DNA of 64,000 bases from Atopsyche davidsoni (lineage: Eukaryota > Arthropoda > Insecta > Trichoptera > Hydrobiosidae): positions 8,636,501-8,700,500 of the forward strand of contig JAILWY010000005.1 of the NCBI GenBank assembly GCA_022113835.1, read 5' to 3'. Below are positions 38,135 to 49,659 of the stretch, piece by piece. Below the pieces are notes generated by a model that saw only the letters and a program-made list of their open reading frames with translations, ran no database searches and was not told the origin of the DNA. Positions within the stretch are counted from its first letter, which is position 1, and each line of letters starts with the position of its first letter. Both the position numbers and the translations under genes were made by a program.

Positions 38135-38450
38135 AAGGCGTGAGTTTTGAAACACCCTGTAGGCGCATTCGCTTCCATCTAGCGTCACCATCTGCAAGCT
38201 TTATCTGCGCCGCGCTCGGAGTTTCTCTCGTTAATCTCTGTTATTTATTATTTTTGTGCAGCGAAAAGCTCCCGCAAGCCTCGGCAGAGCCTCGAATCGC
38301 TCTTATTTGCCGCAAAAGTGCTTTATTTTTATATTCCGCTGTTTGTTATTATTTCTGTTTTATCGCGCTCAATTAAATGAAAGGACCGCGCAAGCATGTC
38401 GCCGAGTCGCTGTCCTTGCAGGGCTATCAATTATTTCCACATAACATTTT
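38135..38450. other. GC-richer island in the gene desert, possible conserved element
   Basis: About 300 bases with higher G+C and many CpG. Overlapping short open frames occur on the plus strand (38140-38376 and 38256-38444), but none has a recognised domain. The mixture of AT-rich words with CpG-containing words is what insect enhancers often look like. This is a guess from composition. Confidence 0.35.
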
Positions 38451-39490
38451 AACGTGCATAAGCACTGTTTATTTTTTTATTTGAAATTAAATATGTTTAG
38501 TTTAGTGATTTTCTATATTTTTTGTCTTACGCGACTAATTTCGCCAACTTTTTTCATTGGCATTTTTAAGTATAGTATGGATTCATCAACTACTTACAAA
38601 TGAAGAAACGACATTTTTTCCTATAGATAGAGCCAATATTTGTCAAAAGTAATTAAAAAAATTTGTGAGATTCAATACAGTTATTAATATCACTTAAGAA
38701 ATATTTCGTTTAAAATAAAATAAATATATCATAATGGGAACTGCACCGAGTACTGTCTGTCAAAAATATAATATGGGAAATCAAACATTTTTACTTAACC
38801 GTGGTATTATTCAGTGATTTACAATAATTTTATAAGGTACTAGTGAAGAACGAGTATTTTTTAATAGAAATAATATTTAATAAATATCATCTATCCGTTA
38901 TCACATCTTAAACTTTGCAACTTTTTTGCATGAAAACTTACATAGTTTTAAATGTTTGCTATTTACGAAAAGACCATAAAAAACGATAATCTCTGCGATT
39001 GACTAAATACATAAACGAAAACATGAACTTCTAATATCAGAACTTATTGATGGGTTTAATTTTTTTCACAATTATTTTGATTTTACTCACAAAAATACTA
39101 TAATAAATAGCATCGTAAGGTGCAAATATTAAGAAAAATAATATTTTAATACTCTATTTATTTGCACACACCTTTAATTAATTCTAAAAAATCTTCATCT
39201 ACATGAAATAAATTTAAAATTATACATCGTGGGAAAATACGTGCCCAACTTTTCATTAAGTACCTAAACTTCCTAAGGAGCATTGTAAATATTTGGCAAA
39301 AGTACACTCGAAGGTTTAAGAGCTTGTTAACAAATTTCGTGATCGTACATAAATTATCTGTATATTTTATTTCCAAGCTTATTACACTTTCGGTATCAAT
39401 AATAAATACTAATTTTTTTTAGTCGAGATTCAAGGTAATAAATTAAATATAGCTAAAATTTAATTTCTATTGTTTTAAACAGGCTAGTAA
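38451..39490. other. AT-rich non-coding stretch
   Basis: One minus-strand frame of 72 codons (39158-39376) gives a hydrophobic, basic peptide of no known family. Nothing else seen. Confidence 0.5.
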
Positions 39491-39494
39491 ATAA

Positions 39495-39665
39495 CTCGGT
39501 TTCGTGGAACCGCTGCGTAATTTACGATATCCGACGTATTGAAATGCGGCCAATAGCGCCGCCAAAGCGAAGTCACCGGCGAGCGCACCTCTCCGAGTGC
39601 CAGCCTGGCTGACGGACGCTCCACACGGCCGCGCCGACTTCCCCTAGAAGGCAGCAACTATTATT
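39495..39665. other. GC-rich island
   Basis: A compact CpG-rich block (for example CCGCCAAAGCGAAGTCACCG). No reading frame is convincing on either strand. It could be a promoter, an enhancer or an old insertion. Confidence 0.4.
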
Positions 39666-40230
39666 GCCCTATTAGGCTCACTGTTCCCATAATCCAGAGA
39701 AGATCAATCTCCACACTTCAAGGAAGAAAGCGTCCGCAGTGCTTTAGCACAAAACACCAAATAGTTAACTGTAAAATGCTTTTTCCCAATAATTTTACCA
39801 TGGGATAATTGTTTTAAAAATATATATTTGACTGTTTTAAGTTATGACCAAACATGCTTTTAAGGAATTGGGAGCTATTGTGACATTTTACAGAAATTAA
39901 TTTTCTAATATTTCTGAATAATTTTTTTTTAATATAAATAATAATTTTACAAATATCTTTGATATTTTCATGAATGCTTTTTATGTTAAACTTTGATGTT
40001 CATTTAATGTGATAGTGTTTTTTTTAAATTATCCAAAAATTTACATATAATAATTTCATCATTTTGTAAATCACAACGAAACATAATTTTTTAATGTTCA
40101 TAGGTTAAACTTGGATAGATGTTGAAATTAAAAAAAAAAAAAAAAATTACTACAAATATTTTTTGTTACAAAATCAAAATCCTATATTTTTAAACGGATG
40201 GTGTTTATTTTTTCTAAAAAAGGTTTTTTG
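39666..40230. other. AT-rich non-coding stretch
   Basis: Contains a run of 17 or more A near 40130-40147. Nothing else seen. Confidence 0.6.
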
Positions 40231-40236
40231 CGGTAT

Positions 40237-40670
40237 TTAATATTTTTTTTGTTTGTAACCCCTTTTGTACGCGCACCTCAAGCTCATGTAAATGGTCGGA
40301 GAAAAAAGTCCAGTTATGGACGTGTTTTCATTCGGTTGCTTTATCATAAATGGCGTTGACAGCGTGAAAATAATTTGCTCCGTTTTGAAATAAAAATTTC
40401 TTTCACATCCGGGATGATTGTACATCCCCCGCCAATAATTCAGCTCCACGCGGCATTTCAGGCCCACTTTTACAAGATAATGTATGCGATATAAGTTATT
40501 ACCAATTTATTATATTTATTTTGATAATGTTGTATTGTTCTGTCAGTTAAACGGTTCTGTGTAATTTATTTGCTACCGTGTGTGATAAAAATTCGCCTCG
40601 GGGCCGACGATTTATTCGCCTTTATTTAGCATGCCATGTTTGATCAGATACAACGCCGTGAGTAACAATA
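40237..40670. other. Moderately GC-rich block, possible conserved non-coding element
   Basis: Two stretches (40255-40480 and 40570-40660) are of mixed composition with CpG words such as TTCGCCTCGGGGCCGACG. The minus-strand frame at 40237-40467 has no recognised domain. A regulatory role is only inferred from composition. Confidence 0.3.
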
Positions 40671-43600
40671 CATTAACGAAAAAAAAACAACTATTTTGAA
40701 ATTTTGCTGCGTGAATTTTATAATTAATCGTAAAAAAAAAACCAACCAAAACTTCGCCAAATCCTAACATTTTCTTATAAATCTAATATTTTTTTACGTT
40801 GACTAATCGAGTTATAAAAATTCAAGATCTAACATTTCAAGTCCACTATTATCCACCAAAACCATGTACATTGTGCTATAAAAAGTATAAAGATATGTGA
40901 CCAAGCGGTTAATTTTATTTTGTAAAAGTATGATTTAAATAATTTAAAAATTAAATAAACGTTTTATCAAATTTTGAAAATTTTTCTTCTTCAAACTGCT
41001 TGTTTTAATTTTAATCAAAGCTTTTTTTTGATATTTGAATGTAACAAAAACGAGTTGAGTGTGCAGTGGAGTACATTAATTTATAAAAAGACGTTAGGCT
41101 ATTATTATTAAATATAATCATTGACAATATAAAGCAACGAAGTAAAATACTATTTTTCTGTTTTAACTGCTAGTCAATGTAACTTTTTATCTTTGTCAAT
41201 ATTGACTTTACATGTTTAGCTTCTAATGAAAATTTCTTATGAATTTTTCCCTTATTTATTTAAAATGATTATATATTTATTTTACTTAAATATTAACTTA
41301 TTAAGATATTAACTTAAGAAACTTTACGTCCAAGCACCTTAATTCATTCGACTTAAATATCCCTGCAATAAAACTATGTAGCTATGCCAATTTCTCATTC
41401 GATATATTAATTAGCGTATCATTTTTAATCACTTTAAGTAAGCATGTAATCAATGAACCAAATTTTAAAAAATAGCATAGTTGGCTTGTGTGATTCTGAA
41501 ATCAGATTTAATAAATATAAATAACTTTTTGAAGTGTTCAGGAATAAAACTAAATCAGAAACCGATCAGTCCCCTGCCCTAGCCAACGACCATCCAACCA
41601 TCGAATTTTGAAAGGAGGCCGCGACGGAGTTATACTATTTCAGATATGTAACCAAATATGCGTTGAAAATTTATTATGTTGAATCTGTTTTCGTGTCTAG
41701 ACGCGGTAGATTTCACAACCTTCTGATCGTTATTTATCGCAGACAAATATCCATAAAGCTCTTCTAAGCCTGCCGGGAAATCTGCCTCAGATTTTTTTCT
41801 TATATTTACTATTATTAGAATTCTTTTCAACCGTGCGATAGATTTAGTCTATTGCTTTTTTGTGAATTTTCGCTGACGCGAGAAAGCCGGCGCTGACCGG
41901 ACGCTCTCCCCGAAGATGTCGCGGGGGAACCTGGCCGCCTGATTTATTCCCTCGGCAAAGGACTTGCGAACGGTACTGATTAACTTATGTTAACTATCTT
42001 TATTCTACAAGAAAACGACATTTTCAATAGGTACCTTAAATAGATATATTATGTACTTTATATTCTGAGCAATGAATAGCCCAATATAAATACATTTTTG
42101 TAAAGGCGAGGAAAAAATTATTAACTTTCATTTGAGAAAAAAAGGTACACGTGAAAAAGTTAAGATCTTACAACTTACTTTTCTATTTGTATATTTTCTA
42201 ATAATGTTGCTGTAACCGTATGCTTTTTATATCAGTATAGTTAAAATACTTAAGGTGGTTGTTATTTAAAAGATAGCTACATCGTTATGTTAACACGTAA
42301 ACTGTTTTTATACAACTTGAATATGAGTGTGTTTTTATTATGCCCTCTGTTTTTATCCGCCTTGTTAATTTTTAAGAATATATACATGAGTGTATTAATA
42401 AACAACTGCTTAACCGAGTCCACGTCTGGTCTCTCGTTGAGTCGTTAATCTGGAAATTTTATCAAAATATACAATTCCAATTTTACTCCAAAGAGTAAAC
42501 AGAGGCGTTGACGAGAAGTTATTTTTTCGATCCAATCTGCCACGAGTTTCATTTCTGCAAAGCAAATCTAAAATAACAATTCCTCGGGTAATCGCTTGTA
42601 TCGAGGTCACCATATGATTCCACTCATGATGCACTTAAATATAAAAGCATATTATAATGTTTCAAATTTCTAAGAGCAGACTAAAATAATATTTTTTTAA
42701 GTATATTTGTGATTGAATACCATTATACAATTTCCATTGATTTTTTTTTATTAGAGGTCTTTTATAAAAAATATTTTATAGCGCTTGGTACTAAAAATAT
42801 CTATTGGAATTATTAACATAATATATTTTTGGTATTTTCATAATTTTCAGTTTACAGTGTAAGAAGCTCGAAAGCTCTTAAATGCACACCATCTATGGGA
42901 CAATAGAAAAACTTTTGAGTGTTTTTAATAGTGCTGCTAGCTGGTTACTCTATTCGCCGTAAGATGGTGTTATACAATGGAGAATCATGGAATGGCAACT
43001 AGAAATGTATAAAAATGAAAAGAAACTGTAAAAATCTGCATTGTTCCAAACCTTTTTTTTTTCTTGTTCTAGGTGAGTACTCCATTACTTGGATTCAACT
43101 ACTTTTCTGCTAAGCTGCATTCCGAAGACTCAAACGGTAACAATAAAATATTTATAATTTATATTGTGAAACAAAAATTAACATTACATCAATAACTTTT
43201 TACTTCAAATGAAAACCGGAAAAATACGACTTTTTTTACCAGTTTCAGCTTTTTGGACAGTTTAAGTTTTTTTTAATCTGTTCACCGGTTTAACTTAGCG
43301 CACCCATGAAATAGTGATTGGATTTTCGAAAATTTAATCTGCCCAACCAAATGGCTTATTACTTAATATTTTTAGTATAAACACTTTCGCTTTTAACGTT
43401 TTCAGGCACACATTGCTCTTGAAAGGCGAAAATGTTTAAACCAAAAATATTAAGTAATCTTCTAGCCAAATGTCTAAGCACTTTTATTTTATATACATTT
43501 TATAATGCAAATAGTAGATTATGCTATATTACACTTTTAAAGTGGACTTTTTCTCAATGAACATCATTCCAATGTTCTTCTCCGTCACTAGATCTATCAG

Positions 43601-43750
43601 GCCGATCCCTACCTTTAATCTTCTTGTAATTTCCGGCTTTCTGCCTCTCGACTAAGAGGTTCGATTTAAGGCTTTTAATCTCATACTCATATCTATTACT
43701 GTACATAGATTTTGTTTCCATCTCGCACTTAATATACCATTGGTCTATAT
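40671..43750. other. Mostly AT-rich non-coding stretch
   Basis: A GC-rich patch at about 41865-41975 stands out (CGCGAGAAAGCCGGCGCTGA). The minus-strand frame at 41630-41830 (66 codons, including FPAGLEELYGYLSAINNDQK) reads somewhat protein-like but matches nothing I know. The segment 42870-42990 contains two related ATGGTG/CCATCT words. No supported gene. Confidence 0.45.
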
Positions 43751-43756
43751 TACATT

Positions 43757-43778
43757 TTCTCGATTGCTCAATCGAGAA
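43757..43778. other. Near-perfect palindrome
   Basis: TTCTCGATTG and its reverse complement CAATCGAGAA flank the two bases CT. Ten paired bases with a two-base centre fit a dimer binding site better than an RNA hairpin. Confidence 0.9.
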
Positions 43779-43825
43779 TCAGCTGCAACTGCCATCATAC
43801 AACATATAATTTTTCACATGATCAA

Positions 43826-43990
43826 ACCTCTCTGCGGTTCAGTGGTTAGCACGCTTGCTTGGCAACTTATTCTATTTGACAAGCTGGTGGAAGCTTTTTC
43901 AATCTTGTAAAAATTATGAACTGTCTCCATGTGCAATACAAAGGCACAAAAATAAGGGTAAAAAACCTTCTTATGCCTGCTTACCGAGGT
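43826..43990 (+). mobile_element. Possible tRNA-derived SINE
   Basis: GCGGTTCAGTGGTTAGCACG at 43835-43854 is a good A-box region of a tRNA-like head. A clear B box is missing at the expected place (GCTGGTGGAAGC stands there), so the head is degenerate. The following 130 bases to about 43990 may be the SINE body. No tail or target duplication was identified. Confidence 0.4.
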
Positions 43991-44339
43991 TTTTCTATTA
44001 ACAGTGAAAGGATTGGTGACGTATCAAGCCGTAGATTTTAGGCAGTATATTTTCAGATTATCTTAACTTGTATTTATTTCGCTCGTGTAATAAAATATAT
44101 ATAAACCATTAAAAATAGTCAAACCAATATTACCACTTTGTATGCTTGATAATATATTTTGTTCATACTGCCGTCAAAAACTTACATCGACATTAACGTT
44201 TACGTATTCAAATGCAGATTAAATTCTTTCGAGGTTTATGCTGGAATTCACATCGCCATGGCGTTTAAAATGATAGTTGCGTTTATATATTACGTGTAAA
44301 ATACGTATTAAAATTAAATATAGCATTTGCATAATACGT
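43991..44339. other. AT-rich non-coding stretch
   Basis: Nothing recognisable. Confidence 0.6.
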
Positions 44340-44656
44340 TCTAGAACATTCTTAGAAGGCCAGACATAATCCTATCGATGGGATAAAACCCTCCGCAGTG
44401 CTGCGCCGACCTGCATACAAATTCCACTCAATGCATTTCTGGTCGCGCTCAGCCTCCACTTAATTCGCATATCGAAGAAGCGACAAGGACTCTTAAGGCA
44501 GCGACCCACATATTGGCCTGCCTTTATCCGTCGATATAAGAAACAATCCGTTTTATAAGTTCAAGCCTGATATGATCATTTACAGAAGACGCCGGTAGGA
44601 ATTCTAGCACGAGTATTGCAATAAACAGAATGTCCGCGCGAAGGCTTTTAGACTTC
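44340..44656. other. Moderately GC-rich block, possible conserved non-coding element
   Basis: Composition is balanced over about 300 bases in an AT-rich desert. Both strands are closed by frequent stops, so it is not coding. It adjoins the hairpin at 44657. Confidence 0.3.
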
Positions 44657-44689
44657 GAGAAACACTCTCCGAAATGAGAGTGTTATCTC
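44657..44689. other. Hairpin with one bulge
   Basis: AACACTCTC (44661-44669) pairs perfectly with GAGAGTGTT (44676-44684) around CGAAAT. After a bulged A, GAGA (44657-44660) pairs with TCTC (44686-44689). That makes thirteen base pairs in total. Confidence 0.85.
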
Positions 44690-47600
44690 AGAAATGCAGC
44701 AAATTTATAATACCTTTTCTTCACAAAATTCCAGTTATAATAAACAGTAAAAATAATAAATAGCCTAATAATAAAACAATTTTTGATCTCAACCATAATT
44801 TCCAGATATGTAATCGGGATATTTTCAGCTGAAAAAAAATTAAGACCCTAAAAACAATTAAAACCTTTATTATAGAAAAGATAAAAAGTTTTTCAGAGTT
44901 ATTGTTTTATTGCAGTCTGCAACTCTCCAAAACTTCCCCCTTCGCGAACGTAGCTGGCATAGCACCCATAGATATTTATATTAAAGATCAAACACTTATC
45001 TTCTGAAGTATCAATTTAAATAAATTTCACTCGCTTTGAGTCTTAGTGAGCGATAAAATACGAATTAAAAATAGTCTACTAAAAAAAATAGCATCGTTGG
45101 TTTACCTTAATTTTATCTGTGATAAACTGAAAGTATGTTTTTCTTAAAAGTACTGTAAACGTGTCTTAATAAAATTTAAAAGCTGTATTGATTGTTATTA
45201 TAGTAATCTTAAGTTTACAGGCTGTGTATTCGTACATATTTTATTTTCCAATAACTTACTTTCTATTTCAAAAATATAAGCATGCAATACAATTTTTAAA
45301 TTGTGTTTACGTCACAAAATTTACATGCTCGCTTAGTTGATTGAGGCTGTCTGTATTTATTGTAGTTATAATTTATAAAAATCACGATCACTTAGAACTA
45401 TAAATTCTTAAATAATATGATGTAAGTACCAACAGTTATTTTGAAAAAATTTTCAAGCTTTTATCTTTTTCAAAACCGGATGCCATCAGAACTCTATCAT
45501 AAAATAAACTTTCATAGTTAATATTTATATTCTGCGTAGAATCTATTAGAAATACTAAAACTACAGTGAGTGTACAGGTTCTCTGATGTATGGACATCTA
45601 TGGAATTATACTCCAGCTTAGCAGGACAGCTTGCTTATTACTTTCGTATAATAACTGAGCAAGCAACATGTTTACGACCACACAGCCAGATTACAATTTT
45701 AGTTAAGTGTTTTATTATGGATTTATTTTGTTTAAACATATTTACTGTGTAAACCTGACATGCTATCTCTGCTGAAGGCTTCAAAAAACGCGAGCAACGT
45801 TTAAACCTGAACAAAGTCTACAGCTCTCTAGACAGTCGCTTGGTTTTATGGTATATAATGAATAAATCTCTGATATATCAATATTATTGAACGTAAAGTA
45901 AAGTAATTTTAGTCGTACTTTTTATAGTGTTACTTATATTTTACATCTTTATTTTTTTTATAGGTGTTCAAAATTAAAAAAGTAATAACAAACACATAGA
46001 AACAAGAGTTAAATTGCTTTTAAAATGATGTGCTGCTAGGTAGCCAAAAAAAACTCTTTGGATGATTTTATATACATTTATTTACACATACATATTCTTG
46101 AATAATAAACACTGAACTTTTATATTTCAACTTAGGGATTTTTACGGCACTGAGAATATTCTCAAGAAAATCGTTAAATTTTCTGCAGACAAGGCACGTG
46201 TGAAAAGCAATAATTATTTATACAGCATGTTAAGATAACTGTAGTTAGAAATTACGATTTATTTAGATTGATTCCCCAAAATGTTGTATACAGTTTTGAT
46301 CTACGGTTGTAAACATATATAGGTACGATCGGAAGACCACGTCCATAAAAAGAAAAATATCGAGAGTTGCAAACTATAATAGATAGAAAACTCTTCAAGA
46401 AATTTCATTGTTTACTATAGTATATGCTTTTCGATAAAAGAATGAATAAAAATGGTATAATAGAATCCATGGACATTAAGTAAGTAGGTTATTTGGGCTT
46501 GCTTAAATAACACCCCCCAAAAAAGGTTATATTAAGAAGCAAGATTTCGGCCTTATGCCTGGAAAGTAAATATATATTTTTTGTAAAGTTTTACAATTTG
46601 TTGGGAGTTCTGTCGGACGTAACCGCGGCCATAATGCTCTATCCCCTTCTAATGTTCCTAATCAAAAGTAATAACTATTTATTACTCACGACTTCCATCA
46701 CAAAACTGGACGCTTTAATTTGAAGCCAGGCATAAAAGTTTATTTATTGCCGATATCAACAGCTTTACGCGTATAATTATCTGGACGTTACTAAAACAAT
46801 CAGTTTGTACAATATAATTATTTAATGTATATCAAATGTCCATCGCTCCCAGCCAAACACTACAATACAGCTCAGCCATTAAAAAGCCTATCGTTTGTTA
46901 CTTCTGACGTGAACACAGCCTGGGGCGTCAAGTGTTTAAGTAGAACTGCAATAAACACACCTGAGACTTCTCTTTTAAACTGAAGTGTTTTTTTTTCTTC
47001 TTCCAACGAAATCAAATCGTGTAACTTCAACAGAAGTTACGATAATACTAATGCCACTAATATACTAAGCTTCAAATAATTTGTAGTAGAGGTAAAGTCA
47101 GTTCAAAGTTTTTTTTTATTTTAAGTGCACCTATTACCACTCAATGCTCTCATTGCTATCTAGCTTTCAATTTGTCTCGAATAAAATTTGTTATAATTCA
47201 AGTATCCACAAACAGGCGTCAGTACTTCTTCCACACGATCAAGATCACATATCAAAAAAAACTTATTTACATACATACGACTCAAACAATAAATTTCATA
47301 CCAATCTTAATAATTTTCAGCTTAATAATCTTTTCAATACAGTGACTAACTATGACCGCAATTAAAATACATATAGAGTGATATCGAAATTAGCATACCT
47401 GAACGAGTAGATCGAATATTATGACGCTCGTTCAGAACTTGGCCAGTCATGAGGTCTTCCGTCGGCTTTGTCCCAGCCGTTGACCCCTCGGACCAAAGTT
47501 TCCGGTCAACACTTCGGACAAACTTCATTTCCATATTCCAGAATGTCCTGATGTGCAAACACTCAGAAGCCAGAAATTCTTCAACCTGAATATAAACTTT

Positions 47601-48575
47601 AGATTCAAGAAGCGTAAATTCTATTCATATTGAAAGCGCTTATCGTGTAGAGACACAGGACTGTCTAAGTTTTCGCAAAATGTTTTTTTTTAGGAACTTA
47701 CCATTCGCACTGTAAATTTAATGAAACCGTTTTTTTTAACGTTTATATTTTAATACTAGGACTTATTTGTAACAATTAAAAGCACGCACATAATTGTGGA
47801 TATTAATTAATTAATTATCTCAGTATAAATGCACTGTCCCTCGAATGGTGTCATTGAAAAATGTACGATATGACTAATAAAAAAAGCGTTTACACGCGTT
47901 TTTATTTTCTTAAACATATTTTTTTAAATCTTGTTTGTTTTATCAGTTATTTTTTTCGCTCGTATATCTAACGCACAAAGTTGTTTCTGTTTTAATTTGA
48001 GTTATGAAGTAAAGCTATTTCATAAAAATAATGGCTCACATAAAAAAAAATATTTTATTTAATATCTTGCATCTATTCGGTTTTTTCATTCCTGGGCAAT
48101 AAATATACAAAATCAGTTAAGGAGTTCGTCTTATGTATTGCTGTAGAGAAACCGAATAACGTATGGTGGGAATTTGAACAGAACTTGTTACAAAGAAGAT
48201 ACAGCGATTCTCCGCAAGGCTGGGGTTCCCCGATTTGCTCAACCCAGTGTGTCTCATATCAACATATAAGAATATATCTCATATAACAACCATAAGAGCT
48301 GGATTATGCCGAGCGCATCCCGAGTGTTATGGTCGAGCACAACATTTCAATTTCTATAACGAATAAAACTCAATTGAAGGGGGTTTCATTTGAACGAACT
48401 TCTCTCGAATATTGGGTTGAGATTCATGTGTGATAAACCTGCAAAATTTAAATACAAGAAATATTAAAATATCCAATGAGATTCTATTTTGATAATTTTA
48501 TCAAAAAATATCAAGAAATCAATCCTACTTTTATTTGAACTAATTGACGATTTCGCTGTAAATTTATTTTAATAT
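44690..48575. other. Mostly AT-rich non-coding stretch
   Basis: No supported gene. Slightly GC-richer spots lie at 46830-46960, 47400-47550 and 48170-48330. The minus-strand frame at 47346-47558 has no recognised domain. Nothing else stands out. Confidence 0.5.
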
Positions 48576-48579
48576 TTAC

Positions 48580-48925
48580 ATACAAATATCTAAAGCCTCT
48601 ACGACATACTGGGTTAAAGTTTACTCTCGCCCATTAAGCCGCGGTTTCTCTGTGCAATCCCGTAAACATTATGATTTAGTAATAAAATGGATGCTTGTCC
48701 CCGAGGCACAATAACCGTTCGTCTCGCTGAGTGAGTGTGAAGAATAATTATTTTTATTAGCACCCTAGGCCGGCGATTCCTTCTACCACAAGTGCGAAGT
48801 GGACCGAAACTATAAATTACCTGTTAATTCGAATAAAACGATTTCTATACGACCGGTGGCGACGAAATAAATCATAAAGGTGCTCGTGCGCCGACACCGA
48901 CCAACTCCTCGAGCCACAAAAGGCC
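48580..48925. other. GC-richer island, possible enhancer
   Basis: About 340 bases of balanced composition with scattered CpG, closed in all frames. AT-rich homeodomain-type words (TTAATTCG, ATTTAGTAAT) are mixed with GC-rich words (GGCCGGCGATTCC, CGACCGGTGGCGACG). No coding potential was seen. The enhancer reading is an inference from composition only. Confidence 0.3.
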
Positions 48926-49490
48926 GATTAATATTCAAATGTCATGTTTGTAAAAAAAAAACTTGTAGATTACTTGCAACTATTTTTATTTCTCCATCAC
49001 TGATACCTCCTTTTGTCTATTGATTGCGCATTTATATAAAAGCAGCTTTATCTGATCGATGTATAATAAATATTGTGTCATTCTTGAATTGAACTGAACC
49101 AATTTAATTCATAATAATTTATATAATTTAACTATACAAAATGAAATAACAACAAATGATATGATTGTAAGTATATAAAGGATGTGTGAAAAATTTCGTG
49201 TCAACTATTATTTAAATATATTTATGTTTTAGCAATGATTGTATTTAAAAGAGATATAAAAATGCTGTGTACAATAGGCATCTATTTTTTTTTTTTTAAT
49301 GGTATTATATGCAATTTCGCAAGACTGCACGCCATTAATAAATCTTCTTATAACCACGCTAGGCGTCTAAGGTTACGCAATCTCGCAAAGTGCACTACGA
49401 ACTCTACACATAACATCTTATTATATACCGCGAGGAGCTTATTGGAGGATTTTTTCATATTTTTCATCCCTTCATTCTTATTCTCCCTCT
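48926..49490. other. AT-rich non-coding stretch
   Basis: The plus-strand frame at 49235-49492 gives a Phe-rich peptide of no known family. Nothing else seen. Confidence 0.5.
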
Positions 49491-49493
49491 GAG

Positions 49494-49596
49494 CGGCATG
49501 AAGGCTGCGGGGAAGGAGCACCCTGCAACACCCCTGAAGCCTCCCCCGCGGAGGCCACGCGGCACTCCGACCAGCGCTGGCTGGCTAATAAAGAAA
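49494..49596 (+). other. GC-rich, open, exon-like block
   Basis: A long pyrimidine tract (TTTTTCATCCCTTC and on, 49450-49490) leads to an AG, then about 90 bases of strongly GC-rich sequence. One frame reads TPEASPAEATRHSDQRWLAN and stops at TGA a few codons later. Another frame reads from ATG at 49498 as MKAAGKEHPATPLKPPPRRP and continues to 49650. Both are open, so neither is compelling. It could be a terminal exon or a transposon remnant. An AATAAA word lies near 49586. Confidence 0.2.
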
Positions 49597-49659
49597 CTTG
49601 AGTCTTCTTTTCACTTTTACGACATTATTCTATTTTGTTTCTTGGTATAAAATAGTTAT

